Source: Neorhodopirellula pilleata
Lineage (GTDB): Bacteria; Planctomycetota; Planctomycetia; Pirellulales; Pirellulaceae
NCBI RefSeq assembly: GCF_007859915.1
Contig: NZ_SJPM01000010.1
Coordinates: forward strand, 252,743-316,742
Reading direction: 5' to 3'
DNA length: 64,000 bases
Part shown: positions 42,927-52,778 of the stretch, in pieces
Numbering within the stretch: the first letter of the stretch is position 1
Layout: the number at the start of each line of letters is the position of its first letter
Translations under genes and position numbers: made by a program
The notes under the pieces: generated by a model
Database searches by the model: none
Seen by the model: the letters and a program-made list of their open reading frames with translations, nothing else
What the model was told of the DNA's origin: nothing

Positions 42927-45566
42927 TTGCTGCTTTATCCTGCCCTCGCCGCCGGCTTCCTGTTTATCGGTGTTCCACTGTTGGTTCACTTGATCAATTT
43001 GTTGCGTCATCGTCGGACGCAGTGGGCGGCGATGGATTTTTTATTGGCCAGTTACCGCAAGCAACGTCGCTGGATCGTGCTGCGTCAGTTGCTGTTGTTG
43101 CTGACTCGGTTGGCCGTGGCGGCGCTGTTGATCGCGTTGTTGGCCGGATTGATCGGCGGCAAAAAACTGATCGGGGCGATCGGGGGCCAAACGACGCATC
43201 ACGTCGTGGTCTTGGACGATAGCTACTCGATGCGGCAACGGGTGGCTTCCGGCATTGTCGACTCCGGCGCAATAAATGGTAACGACGCGCGGGATCGAAC
43301 CGCTTACGACCGCGGCTTGTCGGCCTTGTCCACGCTAGTCCGTCGCTTGGCCGCCGATGACGGCGTGCATCAATTGACGGTGATGCGAGCCAGCCGCGCC
43401 TCGATGATCGCGGGTTCCGGCGACGGCACCGCTGATGCCGCCGCCGACATCGTCGGACAAACCGTCACCAACGACGCTCGGCAGATCGAACGGCTGATGA
43501 GCACGCGTGCCTCGTCGCTGCGGATCGACCTGGTGCCGGCGATCGATTTGGCGTCGGACCTGTTGGCGGCCGCCCCGGCCGATGTCAGCCATCTGTACGT
43601 GGTCAGCGACTTCACACGCAGAGACTGGCAATCGCCTCGCCGCTTGGCTCAATCACTAGAAGACGCCGAGAAAGCCGGTGCCGAAATCAGCATGATCGAT
43701 TGCGGTTCCGCTGGTGGTGACGAAACGCCTCGCAATCTCGCGATCACCGACGTTTCGCCTGAACCGGACGTGTGGGTCGCGGGCGTACCGGTGAAGGTCA
43801 ATGTGACCGTGAAAAACTATTCGTCCGCTGAAGTGAAGAACGTGGCGATGTCGGCAAACGTGATCACCTACGGCGAAGGCGTTCGGGTGGCCGATCCCAC
43901 GTCAACGGTTAGCGGCAAGGTCCAGAGTCTTCCGGCGATCATCATCGAGTCGATTCCTGCCGGACAACAACTTACGAAATCGTTTCAGGTTTACATCGAT
44001 CAAGAGGGCACGCATGTGGTGCGAGTCGGGTTACCCGATGACGTCCTGCCGATCGACAACATTCGCAGTTGCACAATCCCGCTCGCCGACGCGCAGCGGG
44101 TATTGATCATCGACAATGATCCCGACGGTTCGGGAGCCTATCACGTGTCCTCCGTACTCGATCCGGGCAGCCAAGTTCGCATCGGAGCGATCCCCGAGGT
44201 ACGACCGGCCTCGATGCTTCGTGATGCGACGTTGGAAACCTTGAAACGTTATCGCGCGATCTATGTGATCGACGTTCCCGAGGTCAGCGAGCGAGTGGCC
44301 GAAACGTTGGAACGGTATGTGCGCGACGGCGGCGGCTTGGCTTGGTTCCTCGGCGACGACGTCAACGCGGAAAGCTACAACCGCGTTTTGGCCAGCGACC
44401 AGCATCAGTTGCTACCATTCGAATTGGGGACGCCACGGACAACGGAACAATCCCTCGGCGGCACAACGGATGATGACGACTCATCCGGGCGAACCGCCGA
44501 TGCGGTGGTGTTTGGCAAAGACAGCGATCTGCTCGGTCCGATCGCTTCGGCGGGCAATGGCGTTTTCGGACTCGTCAACGTGCGGCAAGCATGGACTTCT
44601 CAAAGTCCCGATTCATCGGCGAACTCGGTGCTCAATGCATCAACATCGGAACCCGAGTCGGTCGAAAACAATCCTTCCGATTCGGAACTCGACGTGCGTG
44701 TTTTATTGCAGCGTGGCGAGGACCCTTTGGCGGTCCGGCACGTGCTCGGACGCGGACGGGTGGTGACGGTGATGACGGGATTGGACGGCCAATGGAATAA
44801 CTGGCCGGGTGATCCGACGTTCGTCGTTTTCTTGTTGCAATCCAATGCGATGTTGTTCAGCGGCGCGGCTCCACCGACGTCGCGTTTCGTCGATGTACCC
44901 GCCGAATTGCCGTTGTCCGGCGACGCTTATTTGCCCAACGTCGTGTTGTTGCCTCCCGCCGACGAGCCGCCGCGTTTGGCAATCGAACTCGAAGCGGATG
45001 CGAACGCCAATGCTTCCGGATCGATCCAACTGGAACAATCGACCGCGATGTTCACGGTTTCGCCGATCGAGATGGCGATCACCGATCAAGCGGGATTCGA
45101 CGAATTTCTGATGCCCGGGATCGTGGAATGGCAGCGGACTCGAACCGACGGACAAACGATCGTCACGCCGATGGCATCAGTCTTACGTGTCGGCGAAAGC
45201 GACTTGGTCCCTGCGGCCCACGCTGAAATCATTCGTGACCTATTGCCGATTCAAGTGGAGTTCATCGCCCCGGACGCTTGGGAGAACACCGATGCGGTCG
45301 GCGGTTTGAGCACATTCTTGTTGTTTTTGCTCGGATTGCTGTTGATCCTGCTCGCGATCGAACAAGCTTTAGCGGCGTGGGCGTCGTATCACGTTCAACC
45401 GTCGGCGAGTTCCCGCAGCAGCCAGCACGGCGCGACCCGAGGCGGCAATCAATCGTTCGCAACCCAGCGGAACCGGACACGCAATCGGGGCGGACGCCGT
45501 GGTGACACGACTCGCCCGGCGGACTCGGGTGCAGACAATGGTACACCGGTGGAGGCGTCACGATGA
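42927..45566 (+). CDS. BatA/vWA membrane protein of the MoxR operon
   Basis: An 879-residue inner-membrane protein. The N-terminus is the BatA domain (YPALAAGFLFIGVPLLVHLINLLRHR), with two hydrophobic segments. A vWA domain follows with MIDAS motif VVLDDSYSMRQR. A long periplasmic part contains a CARDB-like stretch (VNVTVKNYSSAEVKNVAM). One C-terminal helix (LSTFLLFLLGLLLILLAIEQ) is followed by a basic low-complexity tail. The start is TTG at 42927; no ATG is better placed. It overlaps the next gene by 4 bp. Probably part of a membrane-bound vWA platform energised by the MoxR ATPase. Confidence 0.87.
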   Translation: MLLYPALAAGFLFIGVPLLVHLINLLRHRRTQWAAMDFLLASYRKQRRWIVLRQLLLLLTRLAVAALLIALLAGLIGGKKLIGAIGGQTTHHVVVLDDSYSMRQRVASGIVDSGAINGNDARDRTAYDRGLSALSTLVRRLAADDGVHQLTVMRASRASMIAGSGDGTADAAADIVGQTVTNDARQIERLMSTRASSLRIDLVPAIDLASDLLAAAPADVSHLYVVSDFTRRDWQSPRRLAQSLEDAEKAGAEISMIDCGSAGGDETPRNLAITDVSPEPDVWVAGVPVKVNVTVKNYSSAEVKNVAMSANVITYGEGVRVADPTSTVSGKVQSLPAIIIESIPAGQQLTKSFQVYIDQEGTHVVRVGLPDDVLPIDNIRSCTIPLADAQRVLIIDNDPDGSGAYHVSSVLDPGSQVRIGAIPEVRPASMLRDATLETLKRYRAIYVIDVPEVSERVAETLERYVRDGGGLAWFLGDDVNAESYNRVLASDQHQLLPFELGTPRTTEQSLGGTTDDDDSSGRTADAVVFGKDSDLLGPIASAGNGVFGLVNVRQAWTSQSPDSSANSVLNASTSEPESVENNPSDSELDVRVLLQRGEDPLAVRHVLGRGRVVTVMTGLDGQWNNWPGDPTFVVFLLQSNAMLFSGAAPPTSRFVDVPAELPLSGDAYLPNVVLLPPADEPPRLAIELEADANANASGSIQLEQSTAMFTVSPIEMAITDQAGFDEFLMPGIVEWQRTRTDGQTIVTPMASVLRVGESDLVPAAHAEIIRDLLPIQVEFIAPDAWENTDAVGGLSTFLLFLLGLLLILLAIEQALAAWASYHVQPSASSRSSQHGATRGGNQSFATQRNRTRNRGGRRGDTTRPADSGADNGTPVEASR

Positions 45567-48463
45567 AAATTTTTGCACAAGCCGATCCAACCACCGAGAT
45601 GCTGTCCTCGCCTTCACAACGGATCGTTTACGAATTTTCGCGTGCCTCCACGCTCGACGGTTGGTGGGTGTGGGCGACGGTCGTGATCGCGATCGCGGCG
45701 GCCGTTTGGCTGTGCGTGCATTTTTACCGACGCGACGTCGCTGAGCTTTCACGTCCGGTGCGATGGACGTTGATCGGTTTACGTTTGACGGCGATCTTGG
45801 CGCTCGTGTTCGTGTTCTTTGATTTGGTCCGCCGTACCGAACGACGTGTGGTGCGTCCGAGCGAAGTGGTCGTGTTGGTCGACACGAGTCAATCGATGTC
45901 GCTGCCCGCTGACAGTACTCTGGACGCCCCATCGCGAACCCGACGTGTCCTCGATTTGGTGGATCGCGCCGACCTGATCGACGAGTTCGGTGACCAACAC
46001 CGCACGAGCGTCTATTCGCTTGGGGCTTCGAGCCAACCAGAATTGATCACGACTTCGACGCGGAAAGCAGACAACGAAGCGGACGATTCGGATCCCGCCG
46101 GCTCCTCGATCGGTCTCAGCTCGGCGTATCAACCGACGACAAGCCCGTTTGCGTTGTTCGGTTTGTTTTGTTTGTGCGTCGCGGCGGTGGCGAGTTTGTT
46201 AGCGTTGGTGACCGGTGCGGCTTCGTCGACGCGACCGGCGACAAATCAACGGGCCGTTCGCGCGAGTGCGACGAGCCAATCGACCGGCGAGGTTGCGGGT
46301 CCATCGGGCGAGACGACCGGCTGGATCTTGTTGGTCGCCGCGATCACGATGGTCTTGGGCATCATATCGCTCGGAGGCGTTTATGCGGTGCGGACCGAAC
46401 AATCCATTTGGACCGTGATGGGATTCTCGGATGAATCAGGTACCAAGCCTGACTCGTCGCCGGAACCCGCATCGGAGTCGGATCCGGTAGCAGCACCCGA
46501 GACACAAACGGTTGATTGGGAATCCGCGTTGGCCGCCAACGGCTCTCAAAGCCGAATCGGTGACGCGTTGCGTTCGATCTTGGTCGATCATGATTTGACG
46601 ACGCTCGCCGGGGTGGTCTTGATTACCGACGGTCAAAACAACGGCGGCACGCCACTGTCGTCGGCCCTTTCGCTGGCCCGTCGCGGCGAAGTCTCGTTGT
46701 ACCCGGTGGGCTTGGGCAGCAGCCGCCCGCCGACGAACGTGCGGGTCGTTGATTTGGAAGCCCCGCGTCGGGTTTATCCGGGTGATAAGTTTGTCGTCTC
46801 GGCGGTCTTGCAAGCGACCGGGCCGACACCTCTGGAGGTCGATGTTGAATTGATCGACGCCTTGGACAACGGCGATAACGAAGTCGACCGAAACGAAACG
46901 GCCGCGACCACCTTGCCCGGCGGCGAAGTCTTGGAAAGTCAAAAGGTGCGTCTCGAACCCGACGCAACGTTGTCGGGCATCCGTTTCGAAATCGAACCGC
47001 AAACCGTCGGTCGACGTCGCTTGGCAGTTCGCATCATTGCGCCGCGCGAGGATCGAAACTCCATCGATGACATGCAATCGGCGCGGTACGAAGTCGTCGC
47101 TCGCAAGTTGAAGGTACTCGCCATCGCCGGCGGTCCGACCCGTGAATACCGATTCGTGCGTAACCTGTTGTACCGGGACGATTCGGTCTCTCTCGACGTG
47201 TGGTTGCAAACCGGCAGCGCGGGCATGAGCCAAGATGCTGATCGATTGCTTACCGAGTTTCCTGTCACGGCGGACGAACTGTTCGGCTACGACGCGATCG
47301 TGATGTTCGATCCCGATTGGTCGGCGATCGATTCGGCGTCGCTCGATTTGCTCGATCGTTTCTTGACTCAACAGGCCGGTGGTTTGGTATTGGTGGCCGG
47401 TCCGGTTTATCACCCCAAGATCACGGCCAAACGCAGTGATTCTAGGTCCAACCAAATCAACGGATTCTTCCCCGTCAATTTGGCGACGCGAGGTCCGTTG
47501 CTCGGCGGCGGACGTCAAGGTGGCCAGAACGCATGGCCGCTCGAGTTCACCCCCGAAGCGACGTCGGCGGAGTTCTTGTGGATCGCCGACACGCCGCAAG
47601 AGAGTTTTGAACTGTGGGAACAGTACGGAAATCTTTACGACTATGTCGGCGTCAAGAGTGCGAAACCGGGCGCGAAGGTTTACGCTTACTTCTCCGATCC
47701 GACGACCGAGATCAGTGGCAGTCTGCCGATATTCTTGGCCAGTCAGTTTTACGGTGCGGGTCGAGTGTACTTTCAAGGCAGCGGTGAGATGTGGCGTTTG
47801 CGCGCCGGCGGCGATCGGTACTTCGACAGCTATTACACCAAGTTGATCCGCTGGGTCAGTGAGGGGCGTTTGTTGCGTGACAGCAATCGTGGCGTTCTGT
47901 TGGTCGATGCCTCGCGTGTGATGGTGGGTCAAACGGTCACGTTGCGGGCGGTCTTGGTGGACGACCAATTTCAGCCGCTGTCGGATCCCTTTGTGGTCGC
48001 CAAACTGTTGACACCCGACGGTCAAATCAAGGATCTGCGGATGACGCCGGCGGCCGATTCGCCTCGCGGTGGAACTTACACGGGTAACTTCGTGGCGACC
48101 AAGAGCGGCAATTACGAGATTCAATTGACCCTCGGTGATGCATTGGATGAACAGATCTTGCGACAAAGCGTTCAGGTACGCTTGCCGACCAACGAACTCG
48201 AACGCCCCCGCCGTGCCGACGAAGAATTGTTATTGCTTGCGAGCACGACTCGCGGGCGATATTGGAAGATCGACGATGACGCTTCGGTCAACACCGTGGC
48301 ACAAGAGTTGACCCAAGCGATCGTCCCGCAACCACAGATCACATTGCTCGCCGGGACACCCGATCGTTTGTTCGGGGAACGTCGCAACGCCATCTTGATG
48401 TGGTTGATCGCATCGGTATTGACGTTCGAATGGATCACCCGCCGTTTGCACCGACTGGCTTGA
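45563..48463 (+). CDS. vWA membrane protein with glutamine-amidotransferase-like domain; vWA part split by two membrane helices
   Basis: A 966-residue protein. Two N-terminal helices (about 33-53 and 71-88) precede the first part of a vWA domain with MIDAS VVVLVDTSQSM (Asp107 to Ser111). Two further hydrophobic helices (about 195-217 and 253-275) and acidic linkers then interrupt the fold before it resumes at SRIGDALRSIL and VVLITDGQNN (351-360). A class I glutamine-amidotransferase-like region covers about 520-720, and a last helix lies near the C-terminus (ILMWLIASVLTFEWI). Its start overlaps the previous stop by 4 bp (ATGA). The intruding helices are unusual for this family. Confidence 0.82.
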   Translation: MKIFAQADPTTEMLSSPSQRIVYEFSRASTLDGWWVWATVVIAIAAAVWLCVHFYRRDVAELSRPVRWTLIGLRLTAILALVFVFFDLVRRTERRVVRPSEVVVLVDTSQSMSLPADSTLDAPSRTRRVLDLVDRADLIDEFGDQHRTSVYSLGASSQPELITTSTRKADNEADDSDPAGSSIGLSSAYQPTTSPFALFGLFCLCVAAVASLLALVTGAASSTRPATNQRAVRASATSQSTGEVAGPSGETTGWILLVAAITMVLGIISLGGVYAVRTEQSIWTVMGFSDESGTKPDSSPEPASESDPVAAPETQTVDWESALAANGSQSRIGDALRSILVDHDLTTLAGVVLITDGQNNGGTPLSSALSLARRGEVSLYPVGLGSSRPPTNVRVVDLEAPRRVYPGDKFVVSAVLQATGPTPLEVDVELIDALDNGDNEVDRNETAATTLPGGEVLESQKVRLEPDATLSGIRFEIEPQTVGRRRLAVRIIAPREDRNSIDDMQSARYEVVARKLKVLAIAGGPTREYRFVRNLLYRDDSVSLDVWLQTGSAGMSQDADRLLTEFPVTADELFGYDAIVMFDPDWSAIDSASLDLLDRFLTQQAGGLVLVAGPVYHPKITAKRSDSRSNQINGFFPVNLATRGPLLGGGRQGGQNAWPLEFTPEATSAEFLWIADTPQESFELWEQYGNLYDYVGVKSAKPGAKVYAYFSDPTTEISGSLPIFLASQFYGAGRVYFQGSGEMWRLRAGGDRYFDSYYTKLIRWVSEGRLLRDSNRGVLLVDASRVMVGQTVTLRAVLVDDQFQPLSDPFVVAKLLTPDGQIKDLRMTPAADSPRGGTYTGNFVATKSGNYEIQLTLGDALDEQILRQSVQVRLPTNELERPRRADEELLLLASTTRGRYWKIDDDASVNTVAQELTQAIVPQPQITLLAGTPDRLFGERRNAILMWLIASVLTFEWITRRLHRLA

Positions 48464-50937
48464 TGAAACGAAACAAGATGTCCGACTCCCCTCACTTGCA
48501 TCCGAAACTTCGAGAACTGTTGTCGCAGCTGCGGCACCAGGTCCGGCGGTACATCGTTTGGGAATCGGTGCTGGTTCTGTTGGCGATCGCGTTGGGAGTT
48601 TTCTGGATCGCGTTCCTGATCGATTATTTACCCGTGCGGATCGGCGGCAGCGAGATGCCGCGATCGGCCCGCGGCGTCGTTTTGGTGGCCACGTTGATCG
48701 CGATGGCCGTCTTCGGATGGCGGTATTTAATCTCGCGCTACCGACGCCGACTGCCCGATGATTCGCTGGCGCTGTTGATCGAGCGACATCATCCGGAGAT
48801 CGGCGGTCGATTGGTCACCGCCGTACAACTCGACACGGAACAGCGTGTGGGCGACTCACATAGTCCGACGTTCTTGGCGTCGGTTCATCGCGAAGCAATG
48901 CAGTACGTTGATCGAGTGGATTTGAAGCGAGTGTTCCGTCGCGAGCCGATCGTGCAAAAGATTTGGTTCGTCGCTCCGTTATTGATTGCCGCGTTGATCA
49001 TGGCGATCGCCAGCCCGCAGACGTTCGGCCGCGCGATCGGTCGATTGACCTTGATGTCCGATTCGCCGTGGCCGCGTCGGGCTTCCTTGGAAATGGTGGG
49101 CGTCGAAGTGCCGATCATCACCGCCGACGAATCCGACAGCGGCGCGACCGAGTTGTTGCCGTTCGAAGAGAAGGTCTTGCGATTGGCTCGCGGCAGCAAC
49201 GCCACCTTGCGCGTCCGCGCCGCCGGAGAGGAGCTCGGGCATGTCGTTCCTGAATTGTGTACGGTGGCTTACTACGACGACGACGGGAACCGCGGACAGA
49301 GCAATCTGCGCCGCGTCGGTCGCGTCGTTGATGGCTATCAAACGTTTGTGCTCGACGGTCCGCCGTTGGCTTCGTTGTCCAAATCGGTGACGTTGTCGAT
49401 TCGCGGACTCGACGATCGACTGAGTGATTTTCGAATCGAAGCGGTCGAACCGCCCGCGATCGCGAACTTGGAGATGCGAGTTCGCTATCCCAATTACCTT
49501 CGCGTTTTTGACGACATGACCATCGCCGACGAAAAGGCGGTCGATCAAACGCTTAACTATCAAGCCGGTGTCCGGATTCGCGAAGGCAGCCGTTTGACCC
49601 TGGTGGGATCGTCCAGCATTCCGCTCGGTTCGGTCGACGTGACCGCGTCGAGTTTGGAAACGACCGGTGCGACGAACGTCGCCCCCATCGACGCCAATCG
49701 CGACGAACAAGCCGAACTCAACCCAGATGTGGAAATTGCCGAAGACGGGATGAGCTTTTCGTTGACGTTACCCGACTTGCGTGAAGCGGTCTCGATTCGA
49801 ATGGTTCCCCGCGATCCGACCGGGATCTCCGCTCAAGCCGCGTACCGATATTTCATCGGAGTCGTCCGCGATCAGATTCCTGAAACCACGATGCGATTGA
49901 CGGGGATCGGCTCGGCCATCACTCCGATCGCGAAGTTGCCCGTCGTCGCGACCGCCAAAGACGACTATGGTATCGAATCGGTCCAAGTCCTGATGAACGT
50001 GCAAGGAAAGCAAGACGAGTCCGAAACTTCTGAACCGCTCGTCCAAACCCATGTGTTGAGTCCGGTCTTGGATCGTGACGGCAAAACAAATCTGACGATC
50101 GATTTGCGAACGCTGACCGACGATAAAGTCTTGCAACCGATCCAGCCTGGGGCGATGGTAACGATCGGCACGACCGCCAAGGATCGATTCGACCTTTCGA
50201 CGCCACACATCACCCAAGGCGAGCTGACCCGTTTGCAAGTCGTTACACCGGAGGAATTACTCGCCTCGTTGGAACGTCGCGAATTGGAATTCCGCTCGCG
50301 ACTCGAACAAGCCATCGATGAAACCCGGCGACTCAAACAAAGCCTCACCGGAATTGACGGCGAAACGGCCGAACTGGCGATGCCGACCGAAGACGAACTG
50401 CGTTCGCGTCAACGTGTTCAGTTGCGAATTCGCCAAGCCGAACTGCAGGCGGCCAAGACCACCGAAGAACTCGCCGGAATCGTCTCGGGAATTGACGACC
50501 TGTTGCTGGAAATGCTCAACAACCGAATCGATTCGGTCGACCGCCGAGAAAGGCTTCAAACCGGCGTGCGTGATCCGCTGAACCTCGTGGTGACGGAACC
50601 ATTCCCGCGTTTACGGCGTCAAATCGTTGAACTCGAACGGATTCTGATGACCCAAACCGTGGCTTCCGACGGGGAGAACGAATCCCCTCGTGAATCTTCG
50701 CCGGAATCGGGATCGCAAGCCGATTCAATCTTGAAGATGCGTCAGGCCGTCACCGAAGCGGTCGCGACGAACGACGAGATTCTGCTGCAACTCTCCGCCG
50801 TTTTAGAGAAAATGCTGGACTTGGAGAGTTTTAACGAGATATTGGATCTCATGCGTGGTCTGATCGACGATCAAGAAAGCCTGCTCGACGAAACCGAAGA
50901 CGCCCAAAAGAAACGAGTTCTGGACCTATTCAAATGA
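48463..50937 (+). CDS. Large membrane-anchored protein of the MoxR-vWA operon
   Basis: The ATG at 48463 overlaps the previous stop by one base (TGATG); ATG at 48478 is an alternative. Three hydrophobic segments lie in the first 190 residues (VWESVLVLLAIALGVFWIAF, RGVVLVATLIAMAVFGW, IWFVAPLLIAALIMAI). The middle is a b-rich periplasmic region, and the last 250 residues are coiled-coil (RRELEFRSRLEQAIDETRRLKQSL and onward). No catalytic motif is recognised. Position between vWA proteins and coiled-coil secreted proteins suggests a scaffold of the same envelope assembly. Confidence 0.75.
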   Translation: MKRNKMSDSPHLHPKLRELLSQLRHQVRRYIVWESVLVLLAIALGVFWIAFLIDYLPVRIGGSEMPRSARGVVLVATLIAMAVFGWRYLISRYRRRLPDDSLALLIERHHPEIGGRLVTAVQLDTEQRVGDSHSPTFLASVHREAMQYVDRVDLKRVFRREPIVQKIWFVAPLLIAALIMAIASPQTFGRAIGRLTLMSDSPWPRRASLEMVGVEVPIITADESDSGATELLPFEEKVLRLARGSNATLRVRAAGEELGHVVPELCTVAYYDDDGNRGQSNLRRVGRVVDGYQTFVLDGPPLASLSKSVTLSIRGLDDRLSDFRIEAVEPPAIANLEMRVRYPNYLRVFDDMTIADEKAVDQTLNYQAGVRIREGSRLTLVGSSSIPLGSVDVTASSLETTGATNVAPIDANRDEQAELNPDVEIAEDGMSFSLTLPDLREAVSIRMVPRDPTGISAQAAYRYFIGVVRDQIPETTMRLTGIGSAITPIAKLPVVATAKDDYGIESVQVLMNVQGKQDESETSEPLVQTHVLSPVLDRDGKTNLTIDLRTLTDDKVLQPIQPGAMVTIGTTAKDRFDLSTPHITQGELTRLQVVTPEELLASLERRELEFRSRLEQAIDETRRLKQSLTGIDGETAELAMPTEDELRSRQRVQLRIRQAELQAAKTTEELAGIVSGIDDLLLEMLNNRIDSVDRRERLQTGVRDPLNLVVTEPFPRLRRQIVELERILMTQTVASDGENESPRESSPESGSQADSILKMRQAVTEAVATNDEILLQLSAVLEKMLDLESFNEILDLMRGLIDDQESLLDETEDAQKKRVLDLFK

Positions 50938-52736
50938 AACATCACCCTCCGCGAATGAACCGGCTTAGTAGTCTCATTGGGATCTCGGTTTGGCTACTAG
51001 TCGGTGGGCTGTGTTGGATCGTAACGAGTGCGTCGGCCGCCCAATCGGGTACCGACGCCCCGGCGGAAGATCCCTTGGTCGCCCGGCAATCAAGCGTCGC
51101 GCAGCGATACGCGAGACTGGAAGAGTTGTTGTTGCGATTGGCCGACGTTGAATCGCGTGAGAACCCCGAACGGGCCGCGCTGCTCAAACGCGTCGCCAAA
51201 CAATCCCGCGAAAAGTTCGTGTTGGAAAAGCTCCAAGGCGCGGGCACGTTGATCGCCAAAGGGCAATTGTCCCAAGCGCTCGAGGATCAAAAGACCGCCA
51301 CGACGGATTTGCAAAGTCTGTTGAAGTTGCTACTCAGCGAGGACCGCAGTTCGCGGATTCGAGACGAGAAGAAACGCATCGCTGAAATCATCAAACAATT
51401 GCGTTTGACCGAACGCAATGAACGTAGCGTTCGGGCGAGGACGGAAAACGGCGTCGACTTGGATGAGGTCGCCAAGGAACAAGCCGAGATCGCCAAGCGA
51501 GCCGAGCAGTTGAGCGACGAACTCAATGCGCAGGACGAAACGAGCGAAAAGTCGGAGCAAGACGAGAAGTCTGAATCAACCGATCCGAACGCCGATCCAT
51601 CGGCGGAATCGAAGCCCGGAGAGTCGAAGCCCGCAGAGTCAAAGCCGGATGAAATGAAACCGGGGGAAAACAAACCCAGCGAGAGCGAGTCCGGTGAACC
51701 CAAGCCCAGCGAAAGTAAGCCCAGCGAGAGTAAGCCCAGCGAGAGTAAGCCCGGCGAAAGTAAGCCCAGTGAGCCACAACAAGGCGAACAACAACAGGCC
51801 GAACAAAAACAAGGTGAACAACAGCAAGGCGAGCAGCAACAAAACAAACCACAGCAACCACCTCAATCACCGGAGCAACTCGCCGAACAGCAGCTCAAGA
51901 AAGCCATCGAGAGCATGAAGCAAGCTCAAGAAAAGCTTGCCCAAGAACAACGCTCCGAAGCGACCGAGGAACAACGCCAAGCCGAAGAAGAACTTCGCAA
52001 AGCGATCGATAAACTCGAAAAAATCCTGCGGCAGCTTCGTGAGGAAGAGATCGAACGGGAACTCGCTAAGCTCGAAGCGCGTTTACGAAAGATGGCCGCG
52101 ATGCAATCGGCAATCCTTGACGAAACGATCCAGCTTGCCAAGACGCCCGCGCCGCAGCGTAACCGGGCGACCGACCTGAAGGCGGGCGATTTGTCATTCG
52201 AGGAACAGAAAATCACTCTCGAAGCCGACCGGGCGATGCTGCTTTTGAAGGAAGAAGGCTCAAGTGTCGCGTTTCCCGAAGTAATTTTGCAACTTCGTGA
52301 AGACACCCGACGGGTGGCCACTCGTTTGGGACAATCCAAGATCGATGCGGTCACTCAAGGGATTCAAAACGACATTTTGGCCGCACTTGAAGAAATGATC
52401 GACGCCCTTGCGAAGGCGCAGCGGGACCTGGAAAAGAAGAAACAGCAAGAACAACAGCAACAGCAAGGACAACCCTCCGGACAAGGTTCTCAAGAAGAAC
52501 CACTCGTCGAGTCACTCGCTGAGCTAAAATTGATTCGCACCATGCAAACTCGGATTCAAAGCACGACCGACCGTTACGGGGAGTTGCTTCAAGACGATAA
52601 TGCAGGGGATTTGGATAATTCCAAAGTTCCAGAAAACGTCGGTGAGGACATATTGCCCTTGCTACGCGACCTCGCACAACGACAAGATCGGTTGTATCAG
52701 ATCACCCGTGATTTGGTCACCAAACGAAACCGATAG
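50934..52736 (+). CDS. Exported coiled-coil protein with a Glu/Lys/Ser/Pro and Gln repeat linker
   Basis: The 600-residue product starts in a 4-bp overlap with the previous gene. It carries a signal peptide (LIGISVWLLVGGLCWIVTSASAAQ). Two coiled-coil regions (about 45-190 and 310-440) flank a low-complexity linker. Its repeats are of SESKPGESKP type, followed by glutamine-rich QQQGEQQQ type (about 215-310), with obvious tandem DNA repeats at 51694-51770. Linker length may vary by slippage. No enzymatic motif is seen; it may span the periplasm. Confidence 0.75.
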   Translation: MKHHPPRMNRLSSLIGISVWLLVGGLCWIVTSASAAQSGTDAPAEDPLVARQSSVAQRYARLEELLLRLADVESRENPERAALLKRVAKQSREKFVLEKLQGAGTLIAKGQLSQALEDQKTATTDLQSLLKLLLSEDRSSRIRDEKKRIAEIIKQLRLTERNERSVRARTENGVDLDEVAKEQAEIAKRAEQLSDELNAQDETSEKSEQDEKSESTDPNADPSAESKPGESKPAESKPDEMKPGENKPSESESGEPKPSESKPSESKPSESKPGESKPSEPQQGEQQQAEQKQGEQQQGEQQQNKPQQPPQSPEQLAEQQLKKAIESMKQAQEKLAQEQRSEATEEQRQAEEELRKAIDKLEKILRQLREEEIERELAKLEARLRKMAAMQSAILDETIQLAKTPAPQRNRATDLKAGDLSFEEQKITLEADRAMLLLKEEGSSVAFPEVILQLREDTRRVATRLGQSKIDAVTQGIQNDILAALEEMIDALAKAQRDLEKKKQQEQQQQQGQPSGQGSQEEPLVESLAELKLIRTMQTRIQSTTDRYGELLQDDNAGDLDNSKVPENVGEDILPLLRDLAQRQDRLYQITRDLVTKRNR

Positions 52737-52778
52737 TGTTGTTTTGCCGTAACGCCAACCTGTTTGGGAGAAAAATGT

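Noticed and set aside
46436..48166. A 576-codon minus-strand open frame opposite the second vWA gene
   Set aside because: It is antisense to a well-supported operon gene, rich in Arg/Gln/His, and without a domain or ribosome-binding site.
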